The position numbers were made by a program, and so were the translations under genes. A stretch of 64,000 bases of DNA from UBA3305 sp002373555. Lineage in GTDB: Bacteria > Bacillota > Clostridia > Lachnospirales > Lachnospiraceae. Shown here one piece after another: positions 15,970 to 24,185 of this stretch. The notes under the pieces were generated by a model that had not been told where the DNA came from, did not search any database, and saw only the letters and a program-made list of their open reading frames with translations. Every line of letters starts with the position of its first letter. Position 1 is the first letter of the stretch. The stretch spans positions 1-64,000 of the forward strand of contig CAMOER010000009.1 of assembly GCA_946612455.1 (NCBI GenBank), written 5' to 3'.

Positions 15970-17484
15970 ATGACTGCTGAAATGATCACGTTCGTCCTGT
16001 ATTTTGTCGCACTTTTCGGCGTGGCTCTGGTATTTTACTTCAACGGATCCAACAAGAACCAGGAAGACTTCTTCCTGGGCGGCCGCAGCGTCGGTCCTTG
16101 GGTCGCCGCGCTTTCCGCACAGGCATCCGATATGTCCGCCTGGCTGCTCATGGGCCTGCCCGGCTCGATCCTGGCATTCGGCTTCGGCCAGATCTGGATC
16201 GGCATAGGGCTTGCGATCGGGACTGCCGCGAACTGGATCATCTGCGCGAAGCGGCTCCGTATTTTCTCGGAATCGGCAGATGATGCCATCACGATTCCCC
16301 AGTATCTTGCAAACCGGTTCGCAACGGATTCCAAAACGCTGCAGTTTATCTGCGCCCTCATCTTCCTGTTCGCCTATACCGTCTATGTCGCTTCCGCGTT
16401 TGTTGCCGGAACGACGGTGTTCGAGCAGCTCTTCCCCGGCGTATCCACATCGGTCATCATGATCATCTTCGCGCTGGTCATTGTCGCTTATACTTTCCTG
16501 GGCGGATTCAAAGCAGTCTGCTGGACTGACTTTTTCCAGGGCCTGCTGATGATGATCGCGCTGATGGCGGTACCGATCATTGTACTGCTGACCCAGAATC
16601 CGGATCCCGCGGCGCTGGCAACGGTGTATGAATATACGGATGCGTCCGGCGCGGTGGTAACCTGCAGCTTCGGCTCGGGTATCTTCAGCGTATCCTGGCA
16701 GGAAGTCATTACCGGTCTCGGCTGGGGACTCGGCTATTTCGGCATGCCGCACATTATCGTGCGCTTTATGTCGATTACAAAGCCTTCGCAGGTAAAGACT
16801 TCCTCGATCGTCGCGATCGTCTGGGTGGTGATCTCTCTCGGCGCGGCATGTCTTGTGGCTTATTACGGCAGAATGCTGGTAGCGGAGGAGCTGCTGCCTT
16901 ACGGACTGCAGAAAACGGTCTTCATCGTAATGGCGAGGAAATACTTCCCGACCGCAATTTCTGGACTGCTGCTTGCGGCAATCATCGCGGCAGCCATATC
17001 GACAGCTGACTCGCAGCTGCTGGTGGCCTCCAGCTCGTTCACATCGGATCTTTATGTCCCGCTGTTCAGAAAGAACGCCTCTGAAAAGGAGATCCTGCTG
17101 GTCGGACGTCTCGTTGTCTTCGTTCTCGCATTCATTGCTTATCTTCTTGCGTCCTCGAGAGGCAGCGGCGCGCAGGCGATCATGAACATGGTGGAAAATG
17201 CCTGGGGCGCTTTCGGATCGGCCTTCGGACCGACGATCATCCTCTCGCTGTTCTGGAGAAAGTTCAATTACAAAGGCGCTGTTGCCGGCGTTCTGGTCGG
17301 ATTTATCGTAGATGTTGTCTGGATGATCACGCTGACCGGCAGCACCGGTGTATATGAGATCGTTCCGGGATTCATCTGCAGCATGATCGCGGCTGTCGCG
17401 GTCACCATGGCGACCGGCGGCGCGAATGAAAAGGAGACCGGCGTGTTCGATAAGGCGGTGGAAGCCGGGCAGCACGCGGAATAA
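15970..17484 (+). CDS. putP: sodium/proline symporter
   Basis: This 504-residue membrane protein of the sodium:solute symporter family has about 13 helices and matches PutP closely: FFLGGRSVGPWVAALSAQASDMSAWLLMGLPG in its first helices, SSFTSDLY and the STADSQLLVASS segment. It takes up proline with Na+. The ATG at 15970 follows AAGGAG (15955-15960). Proline could feed the pyrroline-5-carboxylate step encoded at 50920, although no proline dehydrogenase is in the window. It is monocistronic, ending in the terminator at 17539. Substrate assignment rests on family resemblance. Confidence 0.88.
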   Translation: MTAEMITFVLYFVALFGVALVFYFNGSNKNQEDFFLGGRSVGPWVAALSAQASDMSAWLLMGLPGSILAFGFGQIWIGIGLAIGTAANWIICAKRLRIFSESADDAITIPQYLANRFATDSKTLQFICALIFLFAYTVYVASAFVAGTTVFEQLFPGVSTSVIMIIFALVIVAYTFLGGFKAVCWTDFFQGLLMMIALMAVPIIVLLTQNPDPAALATVYEYTDASGAVVTCSFGSGIFSVSWQEVITGLGWGLGYFGMPHIIVRFMSITKPSQVKTSSIVAIVWVVISLGAACLVAYYGRMLVAEELLPYGLQKTVFIVMARKYFPTAISGLLLAAIIAAAISTADSQLLVASSSFTSDLYVPLFRKNASEKEILLVGRLVVFVLAFIAYLLASSRGSGAQAIMNMVENAWGAFGSAFGPTIILSLFWRKFNYKGAVAGVLVGFIVDVVWMITLTGSTGVYEIVPGFICSMIAAVAVTMATGGANEKETGVFDKAVEAGQHAE

Positions 17485-17538
17485 GAATACTGCTTAAAAC
17501 CTTATGTACCGGAGATCCGGGCACAGGGAAGAATATGA

Positions 17539-17567
17539 AAAAGCAGCCGTCCGCAGCGGCTGCTTTT
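17539..17567. terminator. bidirectional terminator between putP and tetR
   Basis: AAAAGCAGCCG (17539-17549) pairs with CGGCTGCTTTT (17557-17567) around 7 nt. Both strands read into T-rich ends, as expected between convergent genes. Confidence 0.88.
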
Positions 17568-17608
17568 GACTGTGTTCTGATTTTTGTACTGTGTATGGCA
17601 AAGCTGCC

Positions 17609-18205
17609 TTACAGGAGCGCCCTGCCCCGGTAGCCGGCCAGAAGCAGCGGCATTTTGCGTCTGGCATATTCGGCAAGGGAGTATTCTCCTTCGCAAAGGC
17701 ACCAGTCGTACATCATCCCCCGCTCGATCATCGCGAAATCCTTGATGATGTCATTGACGGTCAGATCACTGCGGATGGTACCTTCGGCCTGTCCTTCCTC
17801 GATGATCTTCCGGCAGAGCCGGTAATAATATCTGTCCCGGTTCAGCAGCATCCTTTCGGCTTTTGTGATCAGCTGCATGGAAAAGACTCTGGAGAGCATC
17901 TCGACGGGGATATGATTTTCCATCCGGGCGAAAAATTCATAGTCGATGAACAGCAGCTTTTCATAGGCGTTCAGATCCGCCGGAATGATATCCGCAATGA
18001 CCCTGTAATCATCATCGAAGACATAGATCATGTTGACGAATACGGCATCCTTTCCGCTGAAATGGTGATAAAAAGTGCCGCGTGAAACATGCGCGGCTTC
18101 CAGAATATCGTCTACCGTAATGCTTTCATATCCATGTTCGCAGAACAGATCCCAGGCGGCTGCAACAATGGTCTTTCCGGTGTCTTTTTGCCGGCGATTA
18201 TTCAT
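17609..18205 (-). CDS. TetR-family regulator
   Basis: This 198-residue regulator has a TetR DNA-binding domain at residues 10-56 (ITVDDILEAAHVSRGTFYHHFSGKDAVF) and a helical C-terminal ligand domain resembling TetR_C_7-like clostridial regulators. It is divergent from the butyrate kinase gene (287 bp between starts) and convergent with putP. The layout makes the kinase-phosphotransacetylase unit a natural target, but I found no clear palindromic operator in the shared region. Confidence 0.82.
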   Translation of the reverse strand: MNNRRQKDTGKTIVAAAWDLFCEHGYESITVDDILEAAHVSRGTFYHHFSGKDAVFVNMIYVFDDDYRVIADIIPADLNAYEKLLFIDYEFFARMENHIPVEMLSRVFSMQLITKAERMLLNRDRYYYRLCRKIIEEGQAEGTIRSDLTVNDIIKDFAMIERGMMYDWCLCEGEYSLAEYARRKMPLLLAGYRGRALL

Positions 18206-18388
18206 GGGAAACCTCCGTAAAAAGAAAATTCTGATGCAGAAAGCCGGATGGTGCGCAGGGCTTTTATCTGATAACAGTATATTATATGAAGATAATCATT
18301 GCAATATGCAGAATTCATCGAATGTTCAACTACAAATATCGTACCAGTTGTGTTTTCTGCAACATGCACCGGATTGCCCGGTTTGGAA

Positions 18389-18417
18389 TTTACATTTTTC
18401 GTTCCTTTGTGTATAAT
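18389..18417 (+). promoter_or_regulatory. sigma-A promoter of buk-pta
   Basis: -35 TTTACA (18389-18394), 17-bp spacer, perfect -10 TATAAT (18412-18417). The leader to the start codon is about 68 nt. Confidence 0.82.
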
Positions 18418-18491
18418 GGATGAAAAATCTGCCGGACGGGCGAAGCGGTATACGGTCTGCCCGGCCACGCGCGGGAAAGAAGAGTTTGAAA

Positions 18492-19613
18492 ATGGCTGAA
18501 AAAACATACAGACTGCTGATCATCAATCCGGGTTCCACCTCTACGAAGGTGAGCCTTTTTGAAAATGAAAGATCCGTATTTGAAGAGAGCATCTTCCATG
18601 ATGCGCCGGAGCTCTTAAAATACCCCCATGTCAATCTGCAGGAACCGTTCCGGTATCAGGTCATCGTCGATATGCTGCATGAGCATGGCTATGATCCGGC
18701 AGATATCGACGTATTTGTCGGACGCGGCGGCAGTGCGTATTCCCAGCACAGCGGTGTTACGCTGGTGGATGAGCGCCTTTATAATGACACCGTCAATGCG
18801 GTCGGCGGGAGCGAGCATCCGGCGAAGCTGGGCGTGATGCTGGCGTATACGTTCGCAAAGGAACACGGAAAACGTGCCTATACGCTGAATCCCACGAATA
18901 CGGAGGAACTCTGCGATTATGCGCGCATTACCGGTATCAAAGGAATGTACCGGTTCTCCCATTCTCATGTACTGAACCAGAAAGCCGTGGCGGAGTATCA
19001 TTCCGCGAAAACGGGCCGGCGCTATGAAGACTGCAATTATATTGTGGCGCATATCGACGGCGGCATTACCATCAGCGCGCATGAGCACGGACGGATGATT
19101 GACGGCAATATGGGCGCGGACGGGGAAGGCCCGTTTACGCCGACACGGATCGGGAGTGTTCCGATCCCGCAGCTGCTGGATTATATCGAAGCGCATTCGA
19201 TCGAAGAGGTCCGTCGTATGTGCACACGCGCGGGCGGTTTTGTGAGCCAGTTCGGCACAGCGGATTCGGATGTCATTCACAAAATGGCGGAAGACGGCGA
19301 CCGCGGGGCCGCGCTGGTATGGAATGCAATGATCTACCAGATCTGCAAGGTGATCGGCGCTATGAGCACTGTGCTGTGCGGAAAGGTGGACGGGATCCTG
19401 CTGACCGGCGGACTGATGCGTTTTGACGATATTATCCAGGGGATCGAGGAACGGTGCGGCTGGATCGCCCCTGTCAGTGTATATCCGGGCGAAATGGAGC
19501 AGGAAGCGCTGGCCCTGCCGGTGCTGAAGGCGCTGCGCGGAGAGACGAAAGTGCTGACGTATACCGGAAAGCCTGTCTGGGACGGCTTCCCGGAGCTGGA
19601 CGAGAGGCCCTGA
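18492..19613 (+). CDS. buk: butyrate kinase
   Basis: This 373-residue enzyme of the acetate/butyrate kinase (ASKHA) family interconverts butyryl phosphate plus ADP with butyrate plus ATP. The N-terminal phosphate loop INPGSTSTKVSLF, VGRGG, HIDGGITISAHEHGRMIDGN and LLTGGLMRF motifs are all in butyrate-kinase form. The ATG at 18492 is chosen since longer in-frame starts lie in the promoter. It precedes a phosphotransacetylase gene by 55 bp. In clostridia buk normally pairs with ptb; here the partner looks more like Pta. Branched-chain fatty acid kinase is the alternative. Confidence 0.88.
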   Translation: MAEKTYRLLIINPGSTSTKVSLFENERSVFEESIFHDAPELLKYPHVNLQEPFRYQVIVDMLHEHGYDPADIDVFVGRGGSAYSQHSGVTLVDERLYNDTVNAVGGSEHPAKLGVMLAYTFAKEHGKRAYTLNPTNTEELCDYARITGIKGMYRFSHSHVLNQKAVAEYHSAKTGRRYEDCNYIVAHIDGGITISAHEHGRMIDGNMGADGEGPFTPTRIGSVPIPQLLDYIEAHSIEEVRRMCTRAGGFVSQFGTADSDVIHKMAEDGDRGAALVWNAMIYQICKVIGAMSTVLCGKVDGILLTGGLMRFDDIIQGIEERCGWIAPVSVYPGEMEQEALALPVLKALRGETKVLTYTGKPVWDGFPELDERP

Positions 19614-19668
19614 CTGATGGCAGCCGGAGGACGGAAACGGATGATGAAAATAAGCGGGGGATGGACAG

Positions 19669-20658
19669 ATGAGCCTGTTGGATGAGATCAGAGCAAAGGC
19701 GAAAACACAGATAAAGACGATCGTTTTTCCGGAGGGAAATGAGCCGCGGACCGTACAGGCGGCGGCGATCCTGAAAGCAGAGGGACTGGCCGAACCGATC
19801 CTGGTCGGCGCGCCGGAGAAGGTCTGTGCTGCGGCAGAGGAGAACGGTGCGGAGATTTCCGGGATCCGGATCGTGGATCCGGCAGAGAGTCCGGACAGAC
19901 CGCGGTACCGGAATGCTCTGTATGAGATCCGGAAAACAAAAGGAATCTCCCCGGAGGATGCGGACAGACTGGTCTCGGATCCGATGTATTTCGGCATCAT
20001 GATGGTGCAGATGGGAGACGCGGACGGACTGGTGTCCGGCGCTTCGCATTCCACGGGCGATATGCTCCGGCCGGCGCTGCAGATCATTAAAACAAAGCCC
20101 GGGATCAAGGTGGTCTCCTCCAGCATGCTGATGGAGTTCAAAGACCGGAACATCGGAAAGAACGGGCTGCTGATCTTTTCTGACTGTGTCGTGAATCCCT
20201 GCCCGACGGCGGAGGAACTGGCGCACATCGCGATCTCCTCGGCGGAGACAGCCCGTGTGCTTTGCGGAATCGATTGCCCGAAGGTCGCGCTGCTGTCATT
20301 TTCGACGAAAGGAAGCGCGAAGCATGAGCTGGTGACGAAGGTGCAGGAAGCGGCGGAAATCGCGCACGGTCTGGCACCGGCGCTGCTGCTGGACGGAGAA
20401 ATGCAGTTCGACGCCGCACTGGTACCTTCAGTCGGTGCGCAGAAAGCGGCGGGAAGCCCGGTAGCCGGACAGGCCAATGTGCTGATCTTCCCGGATCTGC
20501 AGGCGGGCAATATCGGCTATAAAATCGCCCAGCGCCTGGCGGGCGCGGAGGCAATTGCGGTCCTGCAGGGACTGGCAAAACCGTGCAATGATCTTTCCCG
20601 GGGATGCTCGGTGGAAGATATTGTAAATACAGCCTGCGTCACTGCGGTGCAGGTATGA
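19669..20658 (+). CDS. pta: phosphate acetyltransferase
   Basis: This 329-residue enzyme moves an acyl group between CoA and phosphate. The sequence follows single-domain Pta: KTIVFPEGNEPRTVQAA, SGASHSTGDMLRPALQIIKT, AAGSPVAGQANVLIFPDLQA and QGLAKPCNDLSRGCS. The length of 329 fits Pta better than phosphotransbutyrylase (about 300), which lacks the PDLQAGNIGYK signature in this form. With the upstream butyrate kinase it would give an acyl-CoA to acid route making ATP. Acetyl versus butyryl preference cannot be settled by eye. A large palindrome starts 4 bp after its stop codon. Confidence 0.85.
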   Translation: MSLLDEIRAKAKTQIKTIVFPEGNEPRTVQAAAILKAEGLAEPILVGAPEKVCAAAEENGAEISGIRIVDPAESPDRPRYRNALYEIRKTKGISPEDADRLVSDPMYFGIMMVQMGDADGLVSGASHSTGDMLRPALQIIKTKPGIKVVSSSMLMEFKDRNIGKNGLLIFSDCVVNPCPTAEELAHIAISSAETARVLCGIDCPKVALLSFSTKGSAKHELVTKVQEAAEIAHGLAPALLLDGEMQFDAALVPSVGAQKAAGSPVAGQANVLIFPDLQAGNIGYKIAQRLAGAEAIAVLQGLAKPCNDLSRGCSVEDIVNTACVTAVQV

Positions 20659-20661
20659 CCC

Positions 20662-20726
20662 AAGGGGACAGGTTCCGCGGGTTACAGGCACTTTGGCGTC
20701 CTGTAACCCGCGGAACCTGTCCCCTT
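20662..20726. repeat. 27-bp-arm GGGGACAGGTTCC palindrome
   Basis: Arms 20662-20688 and 20700-20726 are perfect reverse complements around an 11-bp loop. The arm starts AAGGGGACAGGTTCC and ends GGGTTACAGG. It sits between the convergent pta and yitT genes, with the yitT stop only 4 bp away. The length and perfect pairing exceed what termination needs, and its core recurs at 2009, 2051 and 54977, so it looks like a dispersed REP-like element also serving as a transcription barrier. Confidence 0.85.
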
Positions 20727-20729
20727 GAA

Positions 20730-21587
20730 TCAATTGGCATCATTGCCGTAGGTCGGCGATTTGGGAATGTACCGCATGTCATTCACTTTATACACAGTGA
20801 CAAACGCTGTTGGATGATTTTTCTGGATATATGCCATGAGCTTCTGATATTCCGACTTGGAAACGATGGTGATGATCTCGTTCTGCGGCTTCATATGCAG
20901 CGCACCGATGCACTGATAGATCGAAGCGCCGGAGTGCAGCTCCTTCAGAATGAAATTCCGGATCTCCTCGCTTTTCTCGGAAACGATGCACACCCTGCGT
21001 TTGACGCTCTGGTCGAAAATGAAGTGATCCAGAACAATGCCGTTCAGATAAGTGCCCAGAACGCTCAGCACGACCGTTTTACTGTCATAGAAGAAGGCGG
21101 AGGAAAGTGCGATGCACATGCCTGCCGCGGACATGGCCTTCCCGAGTTCGATATTGAGATACTTGTTCAGGACCTTTGCGACGATATCCAGCCCGCCGGA
21201 GGAAGCATTTCTGGTGAACAGAATGGCAAGACCGATGCTGACGGTGAAAATGTAGCAGACCACATCCAGCGTCATATCGCCGGTGAGCGATTTGTAATTC
21301 GGGAGCAGAATCTCAAACAGGCCGATGAACAGCGGCAGCAGGATCGAAGTATAGACGGTCTTGATCCCGAATTCGCCGCCGCAGAGAAGGAAGCCGACGA
21401 TCAGCAGCGCCACATTCAGGATCATGGTCAGCTGGGCGACGGAGAGCGGAAAGACATTGGACAGCAAAATCGCCAGACCGGAGATGCTGCTGACCGAGCA
21501 GTGGCTCGGCACCAGGAAAAAGAAGACGGCTGCCGCCGTGATGAACGTTCCCAGGGTGAGGAAAAAGATCTCTTTTGCCTGCTTCAT
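20730..21587 (-). CDS. YitT-family membrane protein (DUF161/DUF2179)
   Basis: This 285-residue protein has an N-terminal YitT membrane domain of five or so helices (residues 5-200; VPSHCSVSSISGLAILLSN, TRNASSGGLDIVAKVLN) and a C-terminal cytoplasmic DUF2179 domain (about 210-275; HSGASIYQCIGALHMKPQNE). The start at 21587 has GGAG nine bases upstream; the earlier ATG at 21605 has none. YitT proteins are widespread in Firmicutes with unknown transport role. The gene lies downstream of the SSS transporter on the same strand, with a structured spacer between. Confidence 0.85.
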   Translation of the reverse strand: MKQAKEIFFLTLGTFITAAAVFFFLVPSHCSVSSISGLAILLSNVFPLSVAQLTMILNVALLIVGFLLCGGEFGIKTVYTSILLPLFIGLFEILLPNYKSLTGDMTLDVVCYIFTVSIGLAILFTRNASSGGLDIVAKVLNKYLNIELGKAMSAAGMCIALSSAFFYDSKTVVLSVLGTYLNGIVLDHFIFDQSVKRRVCIVSEKSEEIRNFILKELHSGASIYQCIGALHMKPQNEIITIVSKSEYQKLMAYIQKNHPTAFVTVYKVNDMRYIPKSPTYGNDAN

Positions 21588-21613
21588 TTCAGGATTCTCC
21601 TTCATGATAGTGA

Positions 21614-21666
21614 TACGGGGGCGGGTTTCCCGTCAGGTTTTCTGACAAGTAACCTGCCCCCGTTTT
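21614..21666 (-). promoter_or_regulatory. large imperfect stem-loop upstream of yitT
   Basis: An outer stem pairs CGGGGGCGGGTT (from about 21614) with AACCTGCCCCCG (to about 21665) with one G/A position that can pair as G-U. An inner stem GTCAG/CTGAC lies inside. It separates the symporter gene from yitT. No T-run follows, so it may act as a partial terminator, a processing site or a leader structure. Confidence 0.5.
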
Positions 21667-21696
21667 GCGTTTGACAGTAATCTGTTCGTCTATTTA

Positions 21697-23118
21697 TTAT
21701 GCACTCTTTGAACCCTGTGTCAAGGCGGAAACCACGATCAGCAGGATCAGGGAGACCGGGAAGGCTACCAGGATCGTAGCGACGCCGAAAGGCTGGCCAG
21801 CCATTTCCCATACGACCGTGAGAACGGCGCCGATGACCATGGAGAACAGGCCGCCCCATTTGGTGACTTTCCCGGGGAAGAGAATGCAGCCGATCAGGGA
21901 AGGCGTGATGCCTGCGCCGACGATCGTGTAGGCCCAGTACTGGATGGCCAGAATGCTGGGGAAGAACTTCAGGATCCCGAGCGCCAGGATGCCGAACAGT
22001 GCGATGCTGACACGCGTGACTTTGAGCATCTGGTTATCCGTTGCGTCCTTCTTAAAGTGTGCGTATACGTCGGAGGATACATTGGTCGCGCCGGAGAGGA
22101 GATAGGAGTCTCCGGTCGTGATGATGAAGGCAACTGCCGCTGCCATCATCAGGCCGCCGACGAACCAGGGCGTGATCGTGGAAGTCGCGATCAGGGATTG
22201 GGAAGCATCGATGTTGCTGCTGAAATACACACGGCCGATAAATCCGAGGAGTGCGATGGCGGGAAGAACGATGGCTGTGCCGAGTGCCCAGCCGATCATG
22301 CCGATCTTCACGCTCTTGTCATCCTTGGCGGCAGCCATACGCTGGTACATGTTCTGGTCGCCGAGCGCAAGCAGGAACGGAGGAAGCAGGTTTGCCAGAT
22401 ATTCTCTGAAGCCCCATCCGCCGTTGATGGTCAGAAGGTTGGGATCCTCTACGGCCGCCTGGGTCATCACCCAGTCCCATCCGCCGGCTTTGTTCAGAAC
22501 AACGGGGATCGCGACGCCGAGGCCGACCAGCATGATCAGCGCGGACATGGCGTCTGTATAAGCAACGGACTTCAGTCCGCCGGAATAAGCGAGTGCGATG
22601 ATGATCACGCATCCGATGACGGTAGCGATATCAATGTTGATGCCGGTGGCGGCATTCATGACAATGCCGAGACCTCTGTACTGGAAGGAAACGATGGAGA
22701 AGCAGGCCAGTGCGATCAGAACGGCGGAGATCATACGGACGGTCTTTCCGTAAGAATCTTCCAGCAGGCCGGCTACGGTCAGTTTGCCGCGGGCTCGAAC
22801 GACCGGGCCGAGGAAGTAGAGCAGCATGGTCGCGACAACGGAAGGAACCATGTAGGTGATCGCGGGGCCAAGGCCGAAATTGTAAGCCAGGCTGTTCACG
22901 CTTCCGGTGATCGTGCCGCCGCCCATCCAGGTCGACATGAAGGTGCCGATCAGGACGAACGAACCGAGACCCTTGCCGGCGAGCGCGAAGTCCTTCATGG
23001 AATCCTTGTTTTCCTTCTTGGAAGCAAGGACGCCGAATACGATCAGAGCAACAAAGTAGGCGATGATCAGAATGAGCATCATGGGACTGGGAACCAGCAC
23101 GTTTGATGTGTTAGGCAT
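21697..23118 (-). CDS. sodium:solute symporter family transporter
   Basis: This 473-residue membrane protein has about 13 helices and SSS-family hallmarks (ALAGKGLGSFVLIGTFMSTWMGGGTITG, RGLGIVMNAATG, TGDSYLLSGATNVSSD). It is distinct from PutP at 15970 and closer to pantothenate- or monocarboxylate-type members. The start follows GGAGGAGG. Its promoter carries the palindrome TTGATATGTCAA, also found by the GntR gene and radical SAM gene to its right, so all three are probably controlled together. The substrate is probably a ligand of the GntR/UTRA sensor. Confidence 0.85.
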   Translation of the reverse strand: MPNTSNVLVPSPMMLILIIAYFVALIVFGVLASKKENKDSMKDFALAGKGLGSFVLIGTFMSTWMGGGTITGSVNSLAYNFGLGPAITYMVPSVVATMLLYFLGPVVRARGKLTVAGLLEDSYGKTVRMISAVLIALACFSIVSFQYRGLGIVMNAATGINIDIATVIGCVIIIALAYSGGLKSVAYTDAMSALIMLVGLGVAIPVVLNKAGGWDWVMTQAAVEDPNLLTINGGWGFREYLANLLPPFLLALGDQNMYQRMAAAKDDKSVKIGMIGWALGTAIVLPAIALLGFIGRVYFSSNIDASQSLIATSTITPWFVGGLMMAAAVAFIITTGDSYLLSGATNVSSDVYAHFKKDATDNQMLKVTRVSIALFGILALGILKFFPSILAIQYWAYTIVGAGITPSLIGCILFPGKVTKWGGLFSMVIGAVLTVVWEMAGQPFGVATILVAFPVSLILLIVVSALTQGSKSA

Positions 23119-23163
23119 AATTTCCTCCTCCTTTTGCAGGTGCTGCTGTATTTTGTTGGTCTG

Positions 23164-23192
23164 ATTATACTAATAACATGTTGATATGTCAA
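23164..23192 (-). promoter_or_regulatory. symporter promoter with embedded GntR site
   Basis: On the minus strand -35 TTGACA (23187-23192), 17-bp spacer and perfect -10 TATAAT (23164-23169). The palindrome TTGACATATCAA (23181-23192) contains the whole -35 box, so a bound regulator would block RNA polymerase. Confidence 0.82.
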
Positions 23193-23260
23193 TATACCAA
23201 ATAAATTTTTTTAAATTTTAGAAAAACCACGGATGCATGAGTGCGGCCGTGGTTTTTTCC

Positions 23261-23971
23261 TTATTCTCTGTTGGAAATGTATTTCTGCTTCCCGTAATTG
23301 ATCATTTCTATGAAGGCGATCGGATTGTCCTTCCGGTCATAGATCTCCAGGGAGATTTTGATGACCGGCGTACCTTCCGGAAGATGCAGCTGCGCTGCTG
23401 TTTCGGTGTCGCACAGCACGGGCTCTATATAGGAGATGCTTTTTCCGGTCTCGATACCGAGATCGGACAGAAGTACGGAGACATGCTCACTCTCCAGCCT
23501 GTCTTTTGGCACCGATGAGAAAATATAATCCGGCAGGAACAGCTTCTCCGCAGCGATCGGGACATCGTTGGTATATTTTGTTCTTTTTATAATGTAGGCT
23601 TTCTGATCCCGGTCCAGATGCAGGATGGCGGCAGCCTCCGGCTCCGGATAGGCAAGCTCGGATCCCGCGACTCTGTGCTCTCCCGGCAGGAGAGTGGACT
23701 CCAGGGAATCCGCGATGCTGATCATGTTAGCGATCTCAAAGATCCCGGGCGTTTTTTCCTGCTTTGCAACGTAGGTGCCTTTCCCCTGGATCCTGTAGAT
23801 CAGGCCTTCCTTGACCAGTTCGCGAAGTGCTGTCGTGACCGTGATCCGGCTGACGTTGAACTTTTCCATCAGTTCGGCTTCCGTAGGGACCGGGGAATCG
23901 GCCGGCCATTCGCCGGATTCGATCTGCGTTCTGATATACTGCTGTATTCTCATATACATGGGAGTGCCCAT
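23261..23971 (-). CDS. GntR-family regulator with UTRA domain (HutC subfamily)
   Basis: This 236-residue regulator has an N-terminal winged helix (residues 5-68; YMRIQQYIRTQIESGEWPAD, VPTEAELMEKFNVSRITVTT) and a UTRA effector domain (about 85-230; KRTKYTNDVPIAAEKLFLPD, EGTPVIKISLEIYDRKDNPIAF). The ATG at 23971 has GGAGG upstream; an earlier ATG at 23995 does not. UTRA domains bind small ligands such as histidine, sugars or alkylphosphonates. The palindrome TTGACATATCAA occurs at 24070-24081 upstream of this gene, at the symporter promoter and in the radical SAM leader, and is the presumed operator. Confidence 0.87.
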   Translation of the reverse strand: MGTPMYMRIQQYIRTQIESGEWPADSPVPTEAELMEKFNVSRITVTTALRELVKEGLIYRIQGKGTYVAKQEKTPGIFEIANMISIADSLESTLLPGEHRVAGSELAYPEPEAAAILHLDRDQKAYIIKRTKYTNDVPIAAEKLFLPDYIFSSVPKDRLESEHVSVLLSDLGIETGKSISYIEPVLCDTETAAQLHLPEGTPVIKISLEIYDRKDNPIAFIEMINYGKQKYISNRE

Positions 23972-24026
23972 TTTCAAACCTCCAAAGATCGTCAAAACGT
24001 CATTTCAATGTTCCGCTCACGGATAA

Positions 24027-24055
24027 AACATAACAGAAAATGCCGGATTTGTCAA
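24027..24055 (-). promoter_or_regulatory. promoter of GntR gene
   Basis: Minus-strand -35 TTGACA (24050-24055), 17-bp spacer, -10 TATGTT (24027-24032). The 24070-24081 palindrome lies 14 bp upstream of the -35 box. Confidence 0.62.
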
Positions 24056-24069
24056 AGAAATTAGGCATA

Positions 24070-24081
24070 TTGACATATCAA
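24070..24081. promoter_or_regulatory. GntR-type palindrome, copy 2
   Basis: TTGACATATCAA, identical to the copy at 24140-24151 and the reverse complement of 23181-23192. It lies between the divergent GntR and radical SAM promoters and could serve either. Confidence 0.75.
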
Positions 24082-24096
24082 ATTCACGGTTGGGTA

Positions 24097-24125
24097 TTGA
24101 CAGCGTCACGGAAATGGAGTATATT
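24097..24125 (+). promoter_or_regulatory. promoter of radical SAM gene
   Basis: -35 TTGACA (24097-24102), 17-bp spacer, -10 TATATT (24120-24125). Transcription would start near 24132, just before the palindrome at 24140. Confidence 0.72.
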
Positions 24126-24139
24126 GCAGATAAGAAATG

Positions 24140-24151
24140 TTGACATATCAA
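24140..24151. promoter_or_regulatory. GntR-type palindrome, copy 3
   Basis: TTGACATATCAA inside the longer palindrome ATGTTGACATATCAACAT (24137-24154). It lies at about +8 to +19 of the radical SAM transcript, a roadblock position for a repressor. Confidence 0.78.
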
Positions 24152-24185
24152 CATGGCAAATGGAATTTACAATGGAGGTGCGGGA

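Noticed and set aside
20662..20726. Palindrome as insertion sequence end or attachment site
   Set aside because: No transposase, integrase or target duplication is nearby; a single palindrome is better explained as a REP-like or terminator element.
21614..21666. Riboswitch upstream of yitT
   Set aside because: Only a long imperfect hairpin is visible; no recognisable aptamer core, so it is listed merely as a stem-loop.
20604..21674. Plus-strand frame running through the large palindrome and against yitT
   Set aside because: It reads into the palindrome and antisense of a recognised membrane protein; no ribosome binding site.
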